Positions 27,293 through 36,892 of a stretch of DNA of 64,000 nucleotides are shown here, one piece after another. How positions within the stretch are numbered: the first letter of the stretch is position 1; each line of letters begins with the position of its first letter. The notes beneath the pieces were generated by a model. It saw only the letters and a list, made by a program, of their open reading frames with translations. It was not told the DNA's origin and did not search any database. This DNA comes from Spirochaetes bacterium GWE1_32_154 (GTDB lineage Bacteria > Spirochaetota > GWE2-31-10): assembly GCA_001829315.1 (NCBI GenBank), contig MIAY01000001.1, forward strand, positions 510,927 to 574,926, in the 5' to 3' direction. Both the position numbers and the translations under genes were made by a program.

Positions 27293-27747
27293 TAATTATA
27301 CTTCCTTTTTTTGTTTTTAATTGGGCGTATTAGAGCAGTAACAACTCCCCATATTTGAAGCTCCATTCCTTGTTTTAATTCTATGTTTTCAAATTCCTCA
27401 TTTTCAGCTTGTAAATAAACTTTATCTTTCGTCTTCCTGAATGTTTTCACGGTGAAATCATTATCAATAGAAGCGATAACAATATCACCATCAACGGCAT
27501 TTTCAAGTCTATCAACAACAAGAAGATCATCGCTTATGATATGTGCGTCAACCATAGACGTTCCCTCCACCCAAAAAAAATATGTTGCAGATGGGTGTGT
27601 TATCAGGAACTCATTGAGGTCAAGAGATTTATCAACATAATCCTCAGCAGGTGATGGGAAGCCGGCTTTTATCGGTGTTATGAGGAGCGGTATAACTTGT
27701 TTTGTTTTAAGGTCAGGTTTAAATATCTGTTTTACTCGCAGGGTCAT
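27292..27747 (-). CDS. umuD: UmuD-type S24 autoprotease
   Basis: SOS mutagenesis accessory that self-cleaves to UmuD' and activates UmuC. From ATG 27747 (151 aa) the cleavage site is Ala28-Gly29 (KAGFPSPAEDY), with catalytic Ser64 (EGTSMVDAHI) and Lys101 (FTVKTF); the Ser-Lys spacing of 37 equals E. coli UmuD. The rest is also UmuD-like (LNEFLITHPSATYF). There is no helix-turn-helix, so it is not LexA. The frame opens at TTG 27783 without a ribosome site. The KAP gene lies 82 bases upstream on the same strand. Confidence 0.93.
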   Translation of the reverse strand: MTLRVKQIFKPDLKTKQVIPLLITPIKAGFPSPAEDYVDKSLDLNEFLITHPSATYFFWVEGTSMVDAHIISDDLLVVDRLENAVDGDIVIASIDNDFTVKTFRKTKDKVYLQAENEEFENIELKQGMELQIWGVVTALIRPIKNKKRKYN

Positions 27748-27828
27748 TTTTTTTGGGTTCCTTGTTTTGGGTGAATATATCAAATATTAAATATAAAACC
27801 AACAATATTATAGGATGTTTTTCTCCAT

Positions 27829-30651
27829 TTACTTCTTCATTAAAGAGTTATATGCATCAACCGGGTTTGGTATTTCAAGTGCTTTGATCGGTTTAAGATT
27901 TGTGAGATATTTTTCTATTGCTTCTCTTAATTTTGATACATAAACAATATTTTCATTTTTTTCAAAAATATCTTTAAAAGTGGTTATTTCATTTAAATAG
28001 TTGTCTAGTCGAACATAACGGAGTTCAAGATCCTTTGTTAATTCAATATATTTAGTATAAATAGATTCAATAAAAGTATTGGTTATTTGCTCATACATAA
28101 TGATGTGTGTAATATTATCGATCATTGCATAATATAATTCATTATTTTTAAAGTTTTCTTTAATACGAAATAGATTTATATTTTCTAAAATGATTTCAAT
28201 AGTCTTACAGTAATCATCATTTTTTAAATTAAAGAAGTTCAAAACAGATGCAGAAAGTTCAAAGAAGATCGTTTTGATGTTATCTTCTTTAAAGGTACTA
28301 TCAGATATATGGAGTTTGTTGAAAAGGTTAAAAAAGCTCATATCTTTTTCAGTAGGTTGCCTTGAATCAATAATTTTTTTTAGTTTCAGAATTATTATTA
28401 AAATAATAACACTCTCTTTATAGTCTTCACTAATACAATCCTTTAACTTTTTAAGAACAGATTCCTTTAAAGTAGCCACAATACTATTTAAAGCGGTATC
28501 ATAAATTTCTTTGGTTAAAACATCTTCTTTAAAAGAAAGAAATTTAATTAACTCTTTTAAAAGCTCAATGTTATTAAAATCACAAACACCAAATAAATAA
28601 ATGTATGAATCTATATGTTTATCAGAAACTTTGTCAATAAACTTAAAAATAATTTTAAATAGATCAAAGTAAATATTTTTTTCAGAAGCCCTATTATGTT
28701 GTATTATTTTTACATACTTATTCAGAGTAGCATGGAATTCAAAATGAGATATTGTTTTAGGCATTCTCTCAATTTTATTTTTAAGAAAATCGTATGTTGA
28801 AATATTTTTATTTAAATGTGTTTCTACATCAGCTTGATGTATTTCATATTGACTAAAAGAGTTATTATAATAAAAAAGCCCGGCAGGATAATGCAATAGT
28901 ATTGTTTTAGCTGATATATTCGTATCCGTGTGTGAATCGACTGATAGGTCAAAACCAAGCCGCTTAGACAAAATGATAAATCTTTCTTTTTGACTTCCGA
29001 AAAATCGTTCTTTCGCTTCAAGTAATAACTTTTTTATACTTTTCTGATATTCTTCATTGTCATATTTACCAAAAAGGGAATAAAATGAGTTGGATGAAAA
29101 TTCTATATACCCGATAGTAGATAATATTTGATAATAAATAGAGCTATCAATATTCTTTAGTAATGATAGATAAAAAATATCTTTAATATCAATCATATTT
29201 TTTAGTAAACAGTTATTGTTTGCTAATAATTTTATCTTATTAAAAAAATCAACAACTGAAAGTTTGTATTCTCTGTACGAGTAGAATATATTGTAAATTT
29301 CATCTTCTTTAAACAACTCATCAATTGAAGAAAGAATATAATCAATATCTTCTTTTTTATCATTATCTGTAATTATATCTTCTAATTCTTTTTTGTAGTT
29401 ATTTTTAAAGTCATCTCTTATGAAATGAACTAAATTATCTTGATTAGTAATGTCAGGTATATCAACGACAAAGTTAAATATTTTATAAGTAAAACCATTA
29501 ACATCATTCGTTTTAAAATTATAATAATTGGTTGTTGTCTGTTTATTTTCTTTTATATCAATAGTATTTTCAATGTTAATTTCAGAAGGCAAAGTGTTCG
29601 CATTTATAATAGAATTTATTCGATCAATATCTAACACAGAGATCGTTACACATTGTTTGAAATCAAGAAGAAGTTTAATTGTTTTTAGAATTGAAAATAT
29701 TTCAGATTTATTATTTATTCTATCAACATCATCAAAGATAAAAATTATTTTTTTCTTCTTGACACTTTCCAGTGCAATTTGAATGTATTCAGAGATATTT
29801 TTTTTATTACATTCAGTGTCTTTAATGTTATCGATAAAAATATCTAAAAACCCATCTAAGAAAGTTGAAGAACTTTTTTTTAATATATGTTTAAAATACA
29901 TAAAATATTGTTTTGGTATTTTAAAAAAATATTTTTCGATGAAATCTTGCAATAATGATTCAACTTCTATTAAAAGATTGTCTATTTTATCAAATTTCCA
30001 AACATTAACGTATATGATCTCATATTTTTCTTTTATCTTTTCATTCAATGTTTCTATTATTGATGTCTTCCCTATTCCCCATATCCCATTTAACGCTATT
30101 GATATATGCTTTTTTTCATTATCAGTATCATTTAGTATATTAAAAAGGGATAAGACATATTTATAGTTTTGTTCTGTTTCATTAATTATTACAGGATTAT
30201 CAAGTTTTGAAGGTGGTTTTTCATTGACTTTCTTTGTTCCTTTTACTTTTTTAATATGTATTTCGTAATGGTTACTGACAAAATAAATTAGAAGTAAAAA
30301 ATATAGAAAAACCCGTTCAATTGTAAAATAATCAATGCATCTATTTTCGATATATATTTTAAAAAAAACAAAAAAAATCCATATATTCATAAACAAAATA
30401 AAGGTAAAAAAAATAAGAGTAATGTTAAAATTTGAAAGTTTAGAAGAATTCATAATCTTTTTTTTATTGATTTTATGAAAAAAATGACAAGAAGAAAAAA
30501 CAAAAAAAATTATCAAACAAAGGAATATAAATTTATTTAATCTACTTACTTTGATAAATGCGACAAAAGGACTTATCATCAAATATTCGAAAAGAGGTAA
30601 TTTATTTAAAAAGTCTAAAGTGTCAATCATTTTAAAAAATATAGGCATCAT
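27829..30651 (-). CDS. Membrane KAP-family P-loop NTPase
   Basis: A 940-aa product. The first 150 residues contain about four membrane helices; the KAP ATPase domain then shows Walker A (NGIWGIGKTSI), YVNVWKFD and Walker B (KKIIFIFDDVDRI), with a long helical C-terminus. KAP NTPases include phage-exclusion proteins and membrane signalling ATPases; the substrate is unknown. The gene is more AT-rich than its neighbours, suggesting transfer. Several ATGs cluster at 30648-30657; AAGGA favours 30651. It is upstream of umuD on the same strand but seems an independent gene. Confidence 0.8.
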   Translation of the reverse strand: MMPIFFKMIDTLDFLNKLPLFEYLMISPFVAFIKVSRLNKFIFLCLIIFFVFSSCHFFHKINKKKIMNSSKLSNFNITLIFFTFILFMNIWIFFVFFKIYIENRCIDYFTIERVFLYFLLLIYFVSNHYEIHIKKVKGTKKVNEKPPSKLDNPVIINETEQNYKYVLSLFNILNDTDNEKKHISIALNGIWGIGKTSIIETLNEKIKEKYEIIYVNVWKFDKIDNLLIEVESLLQDFIEKYFFKIPKQYFMYFKHILKKSSSTFLDGFLDIFIDNIKDTECNKKNISEYIQIALESVKKKKIIFIFDDVDRINNKSEIFSILKTIKLLLDFKQCVTISVLDIDRINSIINANTLPSEINIENTIDIKENKQTTTNYYNFKTNDVNGFTYKIFNFVVDIPDITNQDNLVHFIRDDFKNNYKKELEDIITDNDKKEDIDYILSSIDELFKEDEIYNIFYSYREYKLSVVDFFNKIKLLANNNCLLKNMIDIKDIFYLSLLKNIDSSIYYQILSTIGYIEFSSNSFYSLFGKYDNEEYQKSIKKLLLEAKERFFGSQKERFIILSKRLGFDLSVDSHTDTNISAKTILLHYPAGLFYYNNSFSQYEIHQADVETHLNKNISTYDFLKNKIERMPKTISHFEFHATLNKYVKIIQHNRASEKNIYFDLFKIIFKFIDKVSDKHIDSYIYLFGVCDFNNIELLKELIKFLSFKEDVLTKEIYDTALNSIVATLKESVLKKLKDCISEDYKESVIILIIILKLKKIIDSRQPTEKDMSFFNLFNKLHISDSTFKEDNIKTIFFELSASVLNFFNLKNDDYCKTIEIILENINLFRIKENFKNNELYYAMIDNITHIIMYEQITNTFIESIYTKYIELTKDLELRYVRLDNYLNEITTFKDIFEKNENIVYVSKLREAIEKYLTNLKPIKALEIPNPVDAYNSLMKK

Positions 30652-30730
30652 TGGCATTCCTTAAATTTCATTTTTTAACATCTTTTTCCCAACCTTTCCA
30701 TTATCCTCAAACTTTCACCTTTAAAAACCG

Positions 30731-30894
30731 ATTTAACACCGACTCAGGCTTTTTGTCACATAAATTGCTGAAATGGTTTTTATAGATTCTTGTTTCGGGT
30801 TAAACTGGAATTTGTGCAGTTAATCACGTAGAACTTGGCTGAAAAATGCAATTTATGCGCCATTTACGCCTCACTGATTAATCGAGCGTTATAC
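30731..30894. repeat. Long imperfect inverted repeat, attC-like
   Basis: ATTTAAC (30731) and GTTATAC (30888-30894) bound a 164-bp region whose arms pair imperfectly: ACTCAGGC with GCCTCACT, and an exact pair CATAAATTGC (30759-30768) / GCAATTTATG (30848-30857). The layout recalls an integron attC site, but the right core does not match GTTRRRY. It fills most of the 307-base gap between the KAP and radical SAM genes. Confidence 0.35.
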
Positions 30895-30967
30895 TTTTAC
30901 AATAATAATGTGTTTGCTATAAAATTGCAAGTATACTAAAAAAAAAAATTATGATACATAGAATAGT

Positions 30968-33136
30968 ATGAATTCAAATACCGTTTCAACACTATTATTA
31001 ACACCACCATTCGTTCAGTTGTCATCACCATATTCTGCAACACCATTTTTAAAAGGTTATTTGCAGACCAAAGGTATTTTTTCAAATCAGATTGACCTTA
31101 GTATTCTCACATTTCTTCGTATTTTTTCAAAAGACGGATTTGAGCGGATGTTTGAGTCAGTTGAACATTCAATAGAAGAAAAAAGTGATTATCAGAAAGA
31201 TTTTCTGTTGAAAAAAGAGTTGTATTGCTCCACAATTGATAGCGTGATTGCATTTCTACAGGGTAAATACCCTCAATTAGCACGTAAAATAGCAACAAGA
31301 ACTTATTTACCGGAAGATAAACGGTTTGATATAGTGAAAAAACCGGGTTTAAAACATACAAATACTATTGAATACAGTTTGCATTGTGCCTCATTGTATA
31401 TTGATGATGTTGTTGATTTTCTAAAAGATACCATTTTACCTGATTTTAATTTATCATCATACAAAAGCAATGCAGCATCATCCGGTATTGAGTTTAGCAG
31501 TTTAGAAAAACAGCTTTCTGAAAATAACGTTCTGACAGAAACACTGATTTCAATTCTTGATGATATTGATTTCAGTTCTTATACTGTGTGCGGTATTACC
31601 GTTCCATTTCCAGGTAATCTTTTTTGTGCGCTAAAAATGTGTGAATATATTAAACGAAAATACAGTCATATCAAAATCGTAATCGGTGGCGGATATGTTA
31701 ATACCGATCTTCGATATCTAAAAGATACCGGGATATTTCAATATGTTGATTTTATAACACTTGATGATGGTGAAGAGCCGATCGAAAGAATAATACGGTA
31801 TGTCTCAGGTGAAATTCAAAAAGAATCATTAGTGAGAACTTTTTTTGTTGCTGACGAAAAACTTCATTATACTGATAATTCTGAACAATCGGTAAAATAT
31901 TGTGCCTCACCTGATTATTCAGGTCTTGATCTGACAAACTACATAACGCTTAGAGAATCTGTTAATGCAATGCATTCTTTATGGTCTGAAAAAAATTATC
32001 TTAAAATGAGAATGGCTCATGGCTGTTACCATCACGGATGCAGTTTTTGCGATACAAGTCTTGATTATATTGCTCATTTTCATCCTGATAAAGCAGGGGA
32101 AATTATTGCTCAAATGGAAAAAATTATTTCTGAAACGGGAATACGAGCTTTTCATTTTGTCGATGAAGCAATGCCCCCCGCGTTATTACGCGAGTTTTGT
32201 ACAATTATTATAAGGAAGAAACTTGATGTTACATGGTGGGGAAATATTCGATTTGATAAAAAATTTTCTTCCGGATTATGTCAGCTAATGTCAAAAGCAG
32301 GTTGTATTGCAGTAAGTGGCGGCATTGAATCGGCGAACAATACAATTCTGAAACGAATGAATAAAAATGCAACTGTAGAAAATTATGCGTATGTTTGTTA
32401 TAATTTCTCTCAAACTAAAATCCTGGTTCACGGCTATCTCATTTATGGTTTTCCCGGTGAAACAATTAATGATTGCATAGAGTCACTTGAAATAGTAAGG
32501 CAATTTTTTTCTCTCGGGATATTAAATTCAGCTTTTTATCACCGTTTTTCATTGACAATTCATAGTCCTGTGTATAAAAATCCTGATGATTTCGGTATAA
32601 CGATACCACAATTGGCGTTATCATCTTTTAGTAATAATGATGTTCAATATCATGAAAAGAAACAATCCCATATCGATCAGTGTGGTGAAGGATTAAATAA
32701 GGCAATATATAATTTTAATTATTTGAATGCACTTGATTTACCTCTTGAAGAATGGTTTCCCGGAATTAAGTTTAAACATACAATTGAGCCTGATTTTGTT
32801 AAAAAGTGTATAAAAAAATCAGCCGGGGAAAAAATGACTGCTATTCCCGTATGGACAGGAAACGGTTTGTCATTACAAAAAGTCACGGGTGATGAGTCTT
32901 TTCTCACGTTTTCAGGAACCGGTGATGCTTTGTCATATCAATTACCCATTGATTTAGCAACTTCTTTTTTTAACATGCTCGTTTCGGTTGATATTGCACA
33001 AGTGGATATAAATACAGGTTTAACACTTAATGATTGGTTGACGGCTCTTCCTGATGGTTTTTTTACCTCACCGGATGATTTATTCAGAAATGAATTATGG
33101 CATGACTTACGAAAATGCGGACTGATTTTACTTTAA
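30968..33136 (+). CDS. B12-binding-domain radical SAM protein, unknown substrate
   Basis: A 722-aa enzyme. Residues up to about 300 form a cobalamin-binding-like fold (TLLLTPPFVQLSSPYSATP; IVIGGGYVNTD). The radical SAM core starts with HGCYHHGCSFCDT, a CX4CX2C cluster motif in place of the usual CX3CX2C. HFVDEAMPP, WWGNIRFD, SGGIESANN and GYLIYGFPGE follow the radical SAM barrel strands. The last 150 residues form a further domain. No precursor peptide or lipid-synthesis partner is adjacent, so the substrate cannot be named. The ATG lacks a clear ribosome site. Confidence 0.82.
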   Translation: MNSNTVSTLLLTPPFVQLSSPYSATPFLKGYLQTKGIFSNQIDLSILTFLRIFSKDGFERMFESVEHSIEEKSDYQKDFLLKKELYCSTIDSVIAFLQGKYPQLARKIATRTYLPEDKRFDIVKKPGLKHTNTIEYSLHCASLYIDDVVDFLKDTILPDFNLSSYKSNAASSGIEFSSLEKQLSENNVLTETLISILDDIDFSSYTVCGITVPFPGNLFCALKMCEYIKRKYSHIKIVIGGGYVNTDLRYLKDTGIFQYVDFITLDDGEEPIERIIRYVSGEIQKESLVRTFFVADEKLHYTDNSEQSVKYCASPDYSGLDLTNYITLRESVNAMHSLWSEKNYLKMRMAHGCYHHGCSFCDTSLDYIAHFHPDKAGEIIAQMEKIISETGIRAFHFVDEAMPPALLREFCTIIIRKKLDVTWWGNIRFDKKFSSGLCQLMSKAGCIAVSGGIESANNTILKRMNKNATVENYAYVCYNFSQTKILVHGYLIYGFPGETINDCIESLEIVRQFFSLGILNSAFYHRFSLTIHSPVYKNPDDFGITIPQLALSSFSNNDVQYHEKKQSHIDQCGEGLNKAIYNFNYLNALDLPLEEWFPGIKFKHTIEPDFVKKCIKKSAGEKMTAIPVWTGNGLSLQKVTGDESFLTFSGTGDALSYQLPIDLATSFFNMLVSVDIAQVDINTGLTLNDWLTALPDGFFTSPDDLFRNELWHDLRKCGLILL

Positions 33137-33225
33137 TGATTTTTGTTCCGAGAATAATAATCTAATTTAAAAGGCTGAATGTTTTTTTATACTAATTATG
33201 CTATTATTAAATGGAGGTGGTTTGT

Positions 33226-34431
33226 ATGAAATGGTTTCTTTCTATTTCTTTAATATCTGTAATTCTTTTAAGTTGTTCATTAAAGGAAGTAATAGATTTA
33301 GCTGCAAATAAAGACCAGCTTAAACCACCCAAGTGGGATATGAAATTTGATGTTCCGCTAATAGAGAAAACAGAAAATCTTAATAAATATTTTACTGTAC
33401 CTAATGTAGTTGGTGCTTCAATTAGTATGCCACCTGTTACAATGTTTATGTATCTTCCCGGGAGTACGGCACTCAATAATTTACCGGTTATTCCCGGGTT
33501 ATTAGATAGTCAGGATATTGAACCTACTGCAATTTCACAACCGATTTTAATTGATCTTAATGAGGATGGAACGAATGATGTTACCGTTGAATCATTAAGT
33601 TCATCAACGGGGTTTGTTTCTATTACAATATCTATGACCAAAGATGGTGTTAAAGCACCAATGCTTCCCGGAGATATTTCTCTGACCTCTATTGAAATAG
33701 AGGCTGTTAATTATGTATTTGCACAACCGGAGAAAGCTACAGCAGATGGTAAACTTGTATTTAAAACAAAGAATTTTCTTTCAGACAGTTTGACTCCAAT
33801 CAGACCTGATAATACTGGAGATGTAAATCAGATTGATGTAAGTATAAGGCCTGATTTTATAAAGTTTAACACATTAAATAAAACTTCCTTATTAGACGGG
33901 AAAGATCTGAGTAATCCATTGGTTCTTGCAACTACTCTTTTGGCAATAAATGATAGTGGTACTGTCGGACAATATGGTTTTGATTTTGATGTCGTTTTCA
34001 GTTTTGGTACTGACTTCAAAATTGAAGGTGTAGTAAATGAAGAGACCTCATTATTTAAAATTGAGAATCAGACTGTGCCATTAACAGAAAGTCAGAATTT
34101 TATAAGTACATTTATTATTAAGCTTCAGACCGAAAATCGTTTACCAATAGAAATATCAATACAAAATAGTTCGTTCTCAAATTCCGGCTTTACAATTCCA
34201 ATCGTTGAAATATTTGAAGACGATACGACAAGTGATATCATTTCAGTCCCTCTTGGTTATAAATCGACAAAACTTACTACCACTGATTCAATATTTAATA
34301 AAGGTTCTCTGGGGTTAAATCTTGATCTTGTTATACCCCAAGGTGCTCAACTGCAAATAACTGATAATATGTATATACAATTTATTATGGGTTTATCAGC
34401 GGAAGGTCAGATAGATTTACAATATTATTAA
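33226..34431 (+). CDS. Putative lipoprotein, beta-rich
   Basis: The 401-aa product has a lipoprotein signal (KWFLSISLISVILLSC) and then a long beta-rich extracytoplasmic region with many Thr/Ser/Asn residues. The frame opens at 33211 but GGAGGTGG lies between that ATG and the ATG at 33226, which is therefore the start. The next gene, a barrel protein, follows 13 bases later, so the two likely work together at the outer membrane. I do not recognise the family. Confidence 0.65.
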   Translation: MKWFLSISLISVILLSCSLKEVIDLAANKDQLKPPKWDMKFDVPLIEKTENLNKYFTVPNVVGASISMPPVTMFMYLPGSTALNNLPVIPGLLDSQDIEPTAISQPILIDLNEDGTNDVTVESLSSSTGFVSITISMTKDGVKAPMLPGDISLTSIEIEAVNYVFAQPEKATADGKLVFKTKNFLSDSLTPIRPDNTGDVNQIDVSIRPDFIKFNTLNKTSLLDGKDLSNPLVLATTLLAINDSGTVGQYGFDFDVVFSFGTDFKIEGVVNEETSLFKIENQTVPLTESQNFISTFIIKLQTENRLPIEISIQNSSFSNSGFTIPIVEIFEDDTTSDIISVPLGYKSTKLTTTDSIFNKGSLGLNLDLVIPQGAQLQITDNMYIQFIMGLSAEGQIDLQYY

Positions 34432-34444
34432 ACACGGAGAAATA

Positions 34445-35902
34445 ATGAGGAATATTGTATTATTTTTTATATGTATAGTACTTTTTTTTCAAATACGTAC
34501 AATAGAGGCTATTGATTATACAACAACGGCTGAGTCGGTAAGTTGGAATGGGGCGTACACTTCTGTCGCTGACGGATTTGAAGCGATGTTATATAATCCT
34601 GCTGGTATTTATATGAGTACGAGACGGTTTGGTATTAATCTTCTGGGGTCAGGCGGGTTTCGAGTCTACAATAATACATTCTCAACAGATGATATTATTG
34701 AAGCATTAATTATTTCTGAAGGCAGTGACCCGGATATAACAAATCTTATAAATAAAAAACTTTTTCTAATGCCCCAATTTGGTATGGATATGGGGATGAG
34801 TTTTAGAAGTGTTCTTCTTATGACGTTTATGCGGTTTAATAATTTTTCACTCGGGGTTTCTTTAATAAATAAATTTGATGGTAATATAGTTCTTAGTAAA
34901 TCTATATTTGAAACGGTATTACAAAATCTTAGTTTAGCTCAGCCGTTAGAGGCAGGTGTAAAGAGTTCTTCTTTATTTTATTCCGATTTGGCAGTTTCTC
35001 TTTCTACCCGGGTCGGGTTTTTAGAAAAACTTATTCCCGTTGAAGCAATTTATGCCGGAATAACCAGCCATGTGTATATCCCTTTATTTTATTATTTTTT
35101 TGATACATCTTTAATGTTTCAAACCGGTGAACCCGACCCGGAAACCGGATTATATAGTTATCGTGCAAATGTTAAAGGAAAAATGACAGTATCCGGTAAT
35201 TACGGTGTCATGGAGCTTTTTAAATTGGTTATGGCGGGTGATTTTATACCATCAGAGGTTCCTGAATTTATTAAGGTTATGGTAGGTTCTGATGGGACTG
35301 CAGGGTGGGGGATTGGATTTGATGTAGGAACTATTGTTAAGGTAAATAGTTTTTTTAAAGTTGGTTTATCGGTAACTGATATTGGATTTTTTGTATTTCC
35401 GGAATCATCAACAGCTAATTTAGATTTCAATGTTTCTATAAGTCCTACAAGAATTCAGGAATTTGCTAATGACTTTGCATCTGATTTACAAACTGCAATT
35501 GGAACGAAAATACAAAAAGTGCCAACAGCTACGTTTTTTATACCTGATACGGCTGTAAGAACCGGTGTTGCATTTACTCCGTTACGGAATAAAAATATGG
35601 ATTTACTCCTTGCTCTTGATATTTCAGTATCTAATTTTAATAAGTTATTGACCAATGAATATGTGACATTTAATTTTTCATCAGGGCTTGAATTTCGATT
35701 AAAAAAGGGGTTGTTTGAATTCCCGATTAGAACAGCATTTAACTATAATTCTCAGGCAAACGTTCCTTCAATTTCACTTGGGTCGGGAATACATATCGGT
35801 CCGATTAAATTGGTATTTGGAATAAAAGGTTTAGAGATTTTAATATCAGATTGGGGTGCTAAAGAATTTTCAATGGGGTTTGATTTTGATTTCGAATTCT
35901 AA
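34445..35902 (+). CDS. Outer-membrane barrel protein, FadL/DUF5723-like
   Basis: The 485-aa product has a signal peptide ending near RTIEAID. The mature start, SVSWNGAYTSVADGFEAMLYNPAG, has the 'NPAG' signature of FadL/OmpP1-like and DUF5723-type barrels. Aromatic strands continue to the end (FSMGFDFDFEF). CGGAG lies before the ATG. It is cotranscribed with the lipoprotein upstream; the QueG-like gene starts inside its 3' end. Transport of a hydrophobic compound is possible by family analogy only. Confidence 0.7.
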   Translation: MRNIVLFFICIVLFFQIRTIEAIDYTTTAESVSWNGAYTSVADGFEAMLYNPAGIYMSTRRFGINLLGSGGFRVYNNTFSTDDIIEALIISEGSDPDITNLINKKLFLMPQFGMDMGMSFRSVLLMTFMRFNNFSLGVSLINKFDGNIVLSKSIFETVLQNLSLAQPLEAGVKSSSLFYSDLAVSLSTRVGFLEKLIPVEAIYAGITSHVYIPLFYYFFDTSLMFQTGEPDPETGLYSYRANVKGKMTVSGNYGVMELFKLVMAGDFIPSEVPEFIKVMVGSDGTAGWGIGFDVGTIVKVNSFFKVGLSVTDIGFFVFPESSTANLDFNVSISPTRIQEFANDFASDLQTAIGTKIQKVPTATFFIPDTAVRTGVAFTPLRNKNMDLLLALDISVSNFNKLLTNEYVTFNFSSGLEFRLKKGLFEFPIRTAFNYNSQANVPSISLGSGIHIGPIKLVFGIKGLEILISDWGAKEFSMGFDFDFEF

Positions 35903-36866
35903 TATTATTGAAAAAGCAAAAGAGCTTGGTTTAGAAAAAATCGCTTTTCTACATACAACAGAATTAACAAATGATTTTAAAGTAATAATTTCAGCATCCT
36001 TATCGTATAATTATAATTGGAATAATGAGTCTGAGTCAGCATTTGGATATATTGCCCGCTATACGACAGCAAATTTTTATAAATTGCTGCGAATAAAGTT
36101 GAAAGCACTTGGTGATTTTATATATCAACAAACAGAAATGACTATGAAAAAGAATGAATTATATCACATTTCAATCAATTCAAATCTCAATGACAAGCAA
36201 ATAGCACTTCAATCGGGACTCGGGAATATTTTGAACAATTCATTAATTTCAGTGAATCATAAAGGTTGTAAATTTGTACTAGGCAATTTATTAATTAATG
36301 AAGATGTTGATATGTGTGATAGTGTGATTCATCAGGTTAATGAATGTGGCTCCTGTCATCTTTGCATTGATTCATGCCCGACCGGAGCATTAAAAGAAAA
36401 TAGATTGTTTGACAAATCAATTTGTTTGCAGCATCTTTCATCACAAATTGGTGATGAATTTGATTCAAAGCTGGATTATATCATACCACATTGGAATGAA
36501 CGTTTTTTCGGGTGCACCAGATGTGTTGATGTGTGTCCGTTAAATAATAAAAATCAACAAATAGAGTGTATAGCTCATGAATTACCGGGATATATCGGGA
36601 CGGTTTTCACCGCTGATGATTGTCTTAAAACTATAAAAAAAGGTGAATTCAAAAAGAAATTCACCGGTAATCAGCTTGGTGCAAACTGGATACCGGAAGT
36701 GGCATTAATACGAAATTACATACTGATGAATTTCAAAAATAATAAATCAATCTGTATGGAAATGTATAATTCTATAGACAAAAGCGATCTTGATACGGCT
36801 GAAAAAAAATATTTAAAGAAAATTATACTTTTATTGAAAAATTATGATGATATTTCAATAAAATAG
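35886..36866 (+). CDS. QueG-like iron-sulfur reductase, divergent active site
   Basis: Resembles epoxyqueuosine reductase: an N-terminal cobalamin-binding part (IARYTTANFYKLLRIKLKAL), two 4Fe-4S motifs (CGSCHLCIDSCPTGAL and CTRCVDVCP) and a helical C-terminus. The segment that in QueG reads VDSGPILER, with the proton-donor Asp, is INSNLNDKQ here, and the following GWTGKHSLL is ILNNSLI. So it may be a paralogue with another reaction or a failing QueG. The start is uncertain: TTG 35886 (GGGG upstream) or GTG 35856; both overlap the barrel gene. Confidence 0.65.
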   Translation: MISNSNIIEKAKELGLEKIAFLHTTELTNDFKVIISASLSYNYNWNNESESAFGYIARYTTANFYKLLRIKLKALGDFIYQQTEMTMKKNELYHISINSNLNDKQIALQSGLGNILNNSLISVNHKGCKFVLGNLLINEDVDMCDSVIHQVNECGSCHLCIDSCPTGALKENRLFDKSICLQHLSSQIGDEFDSKLDYIIPHWNERFFGCTRCVDVCPLNNKNQQIECIAHELPGYIGTVFTADDCLKTIKKGEFKKKFTGNQLGANWIPEVALIRNYILMNFKNNKSICMEMYNSIDKSDLDTAEKKYLKKIILLLKNYDDISIK

Positions 36867-36892
36867 TATTTAATATATAAAGAGGGGAAATA

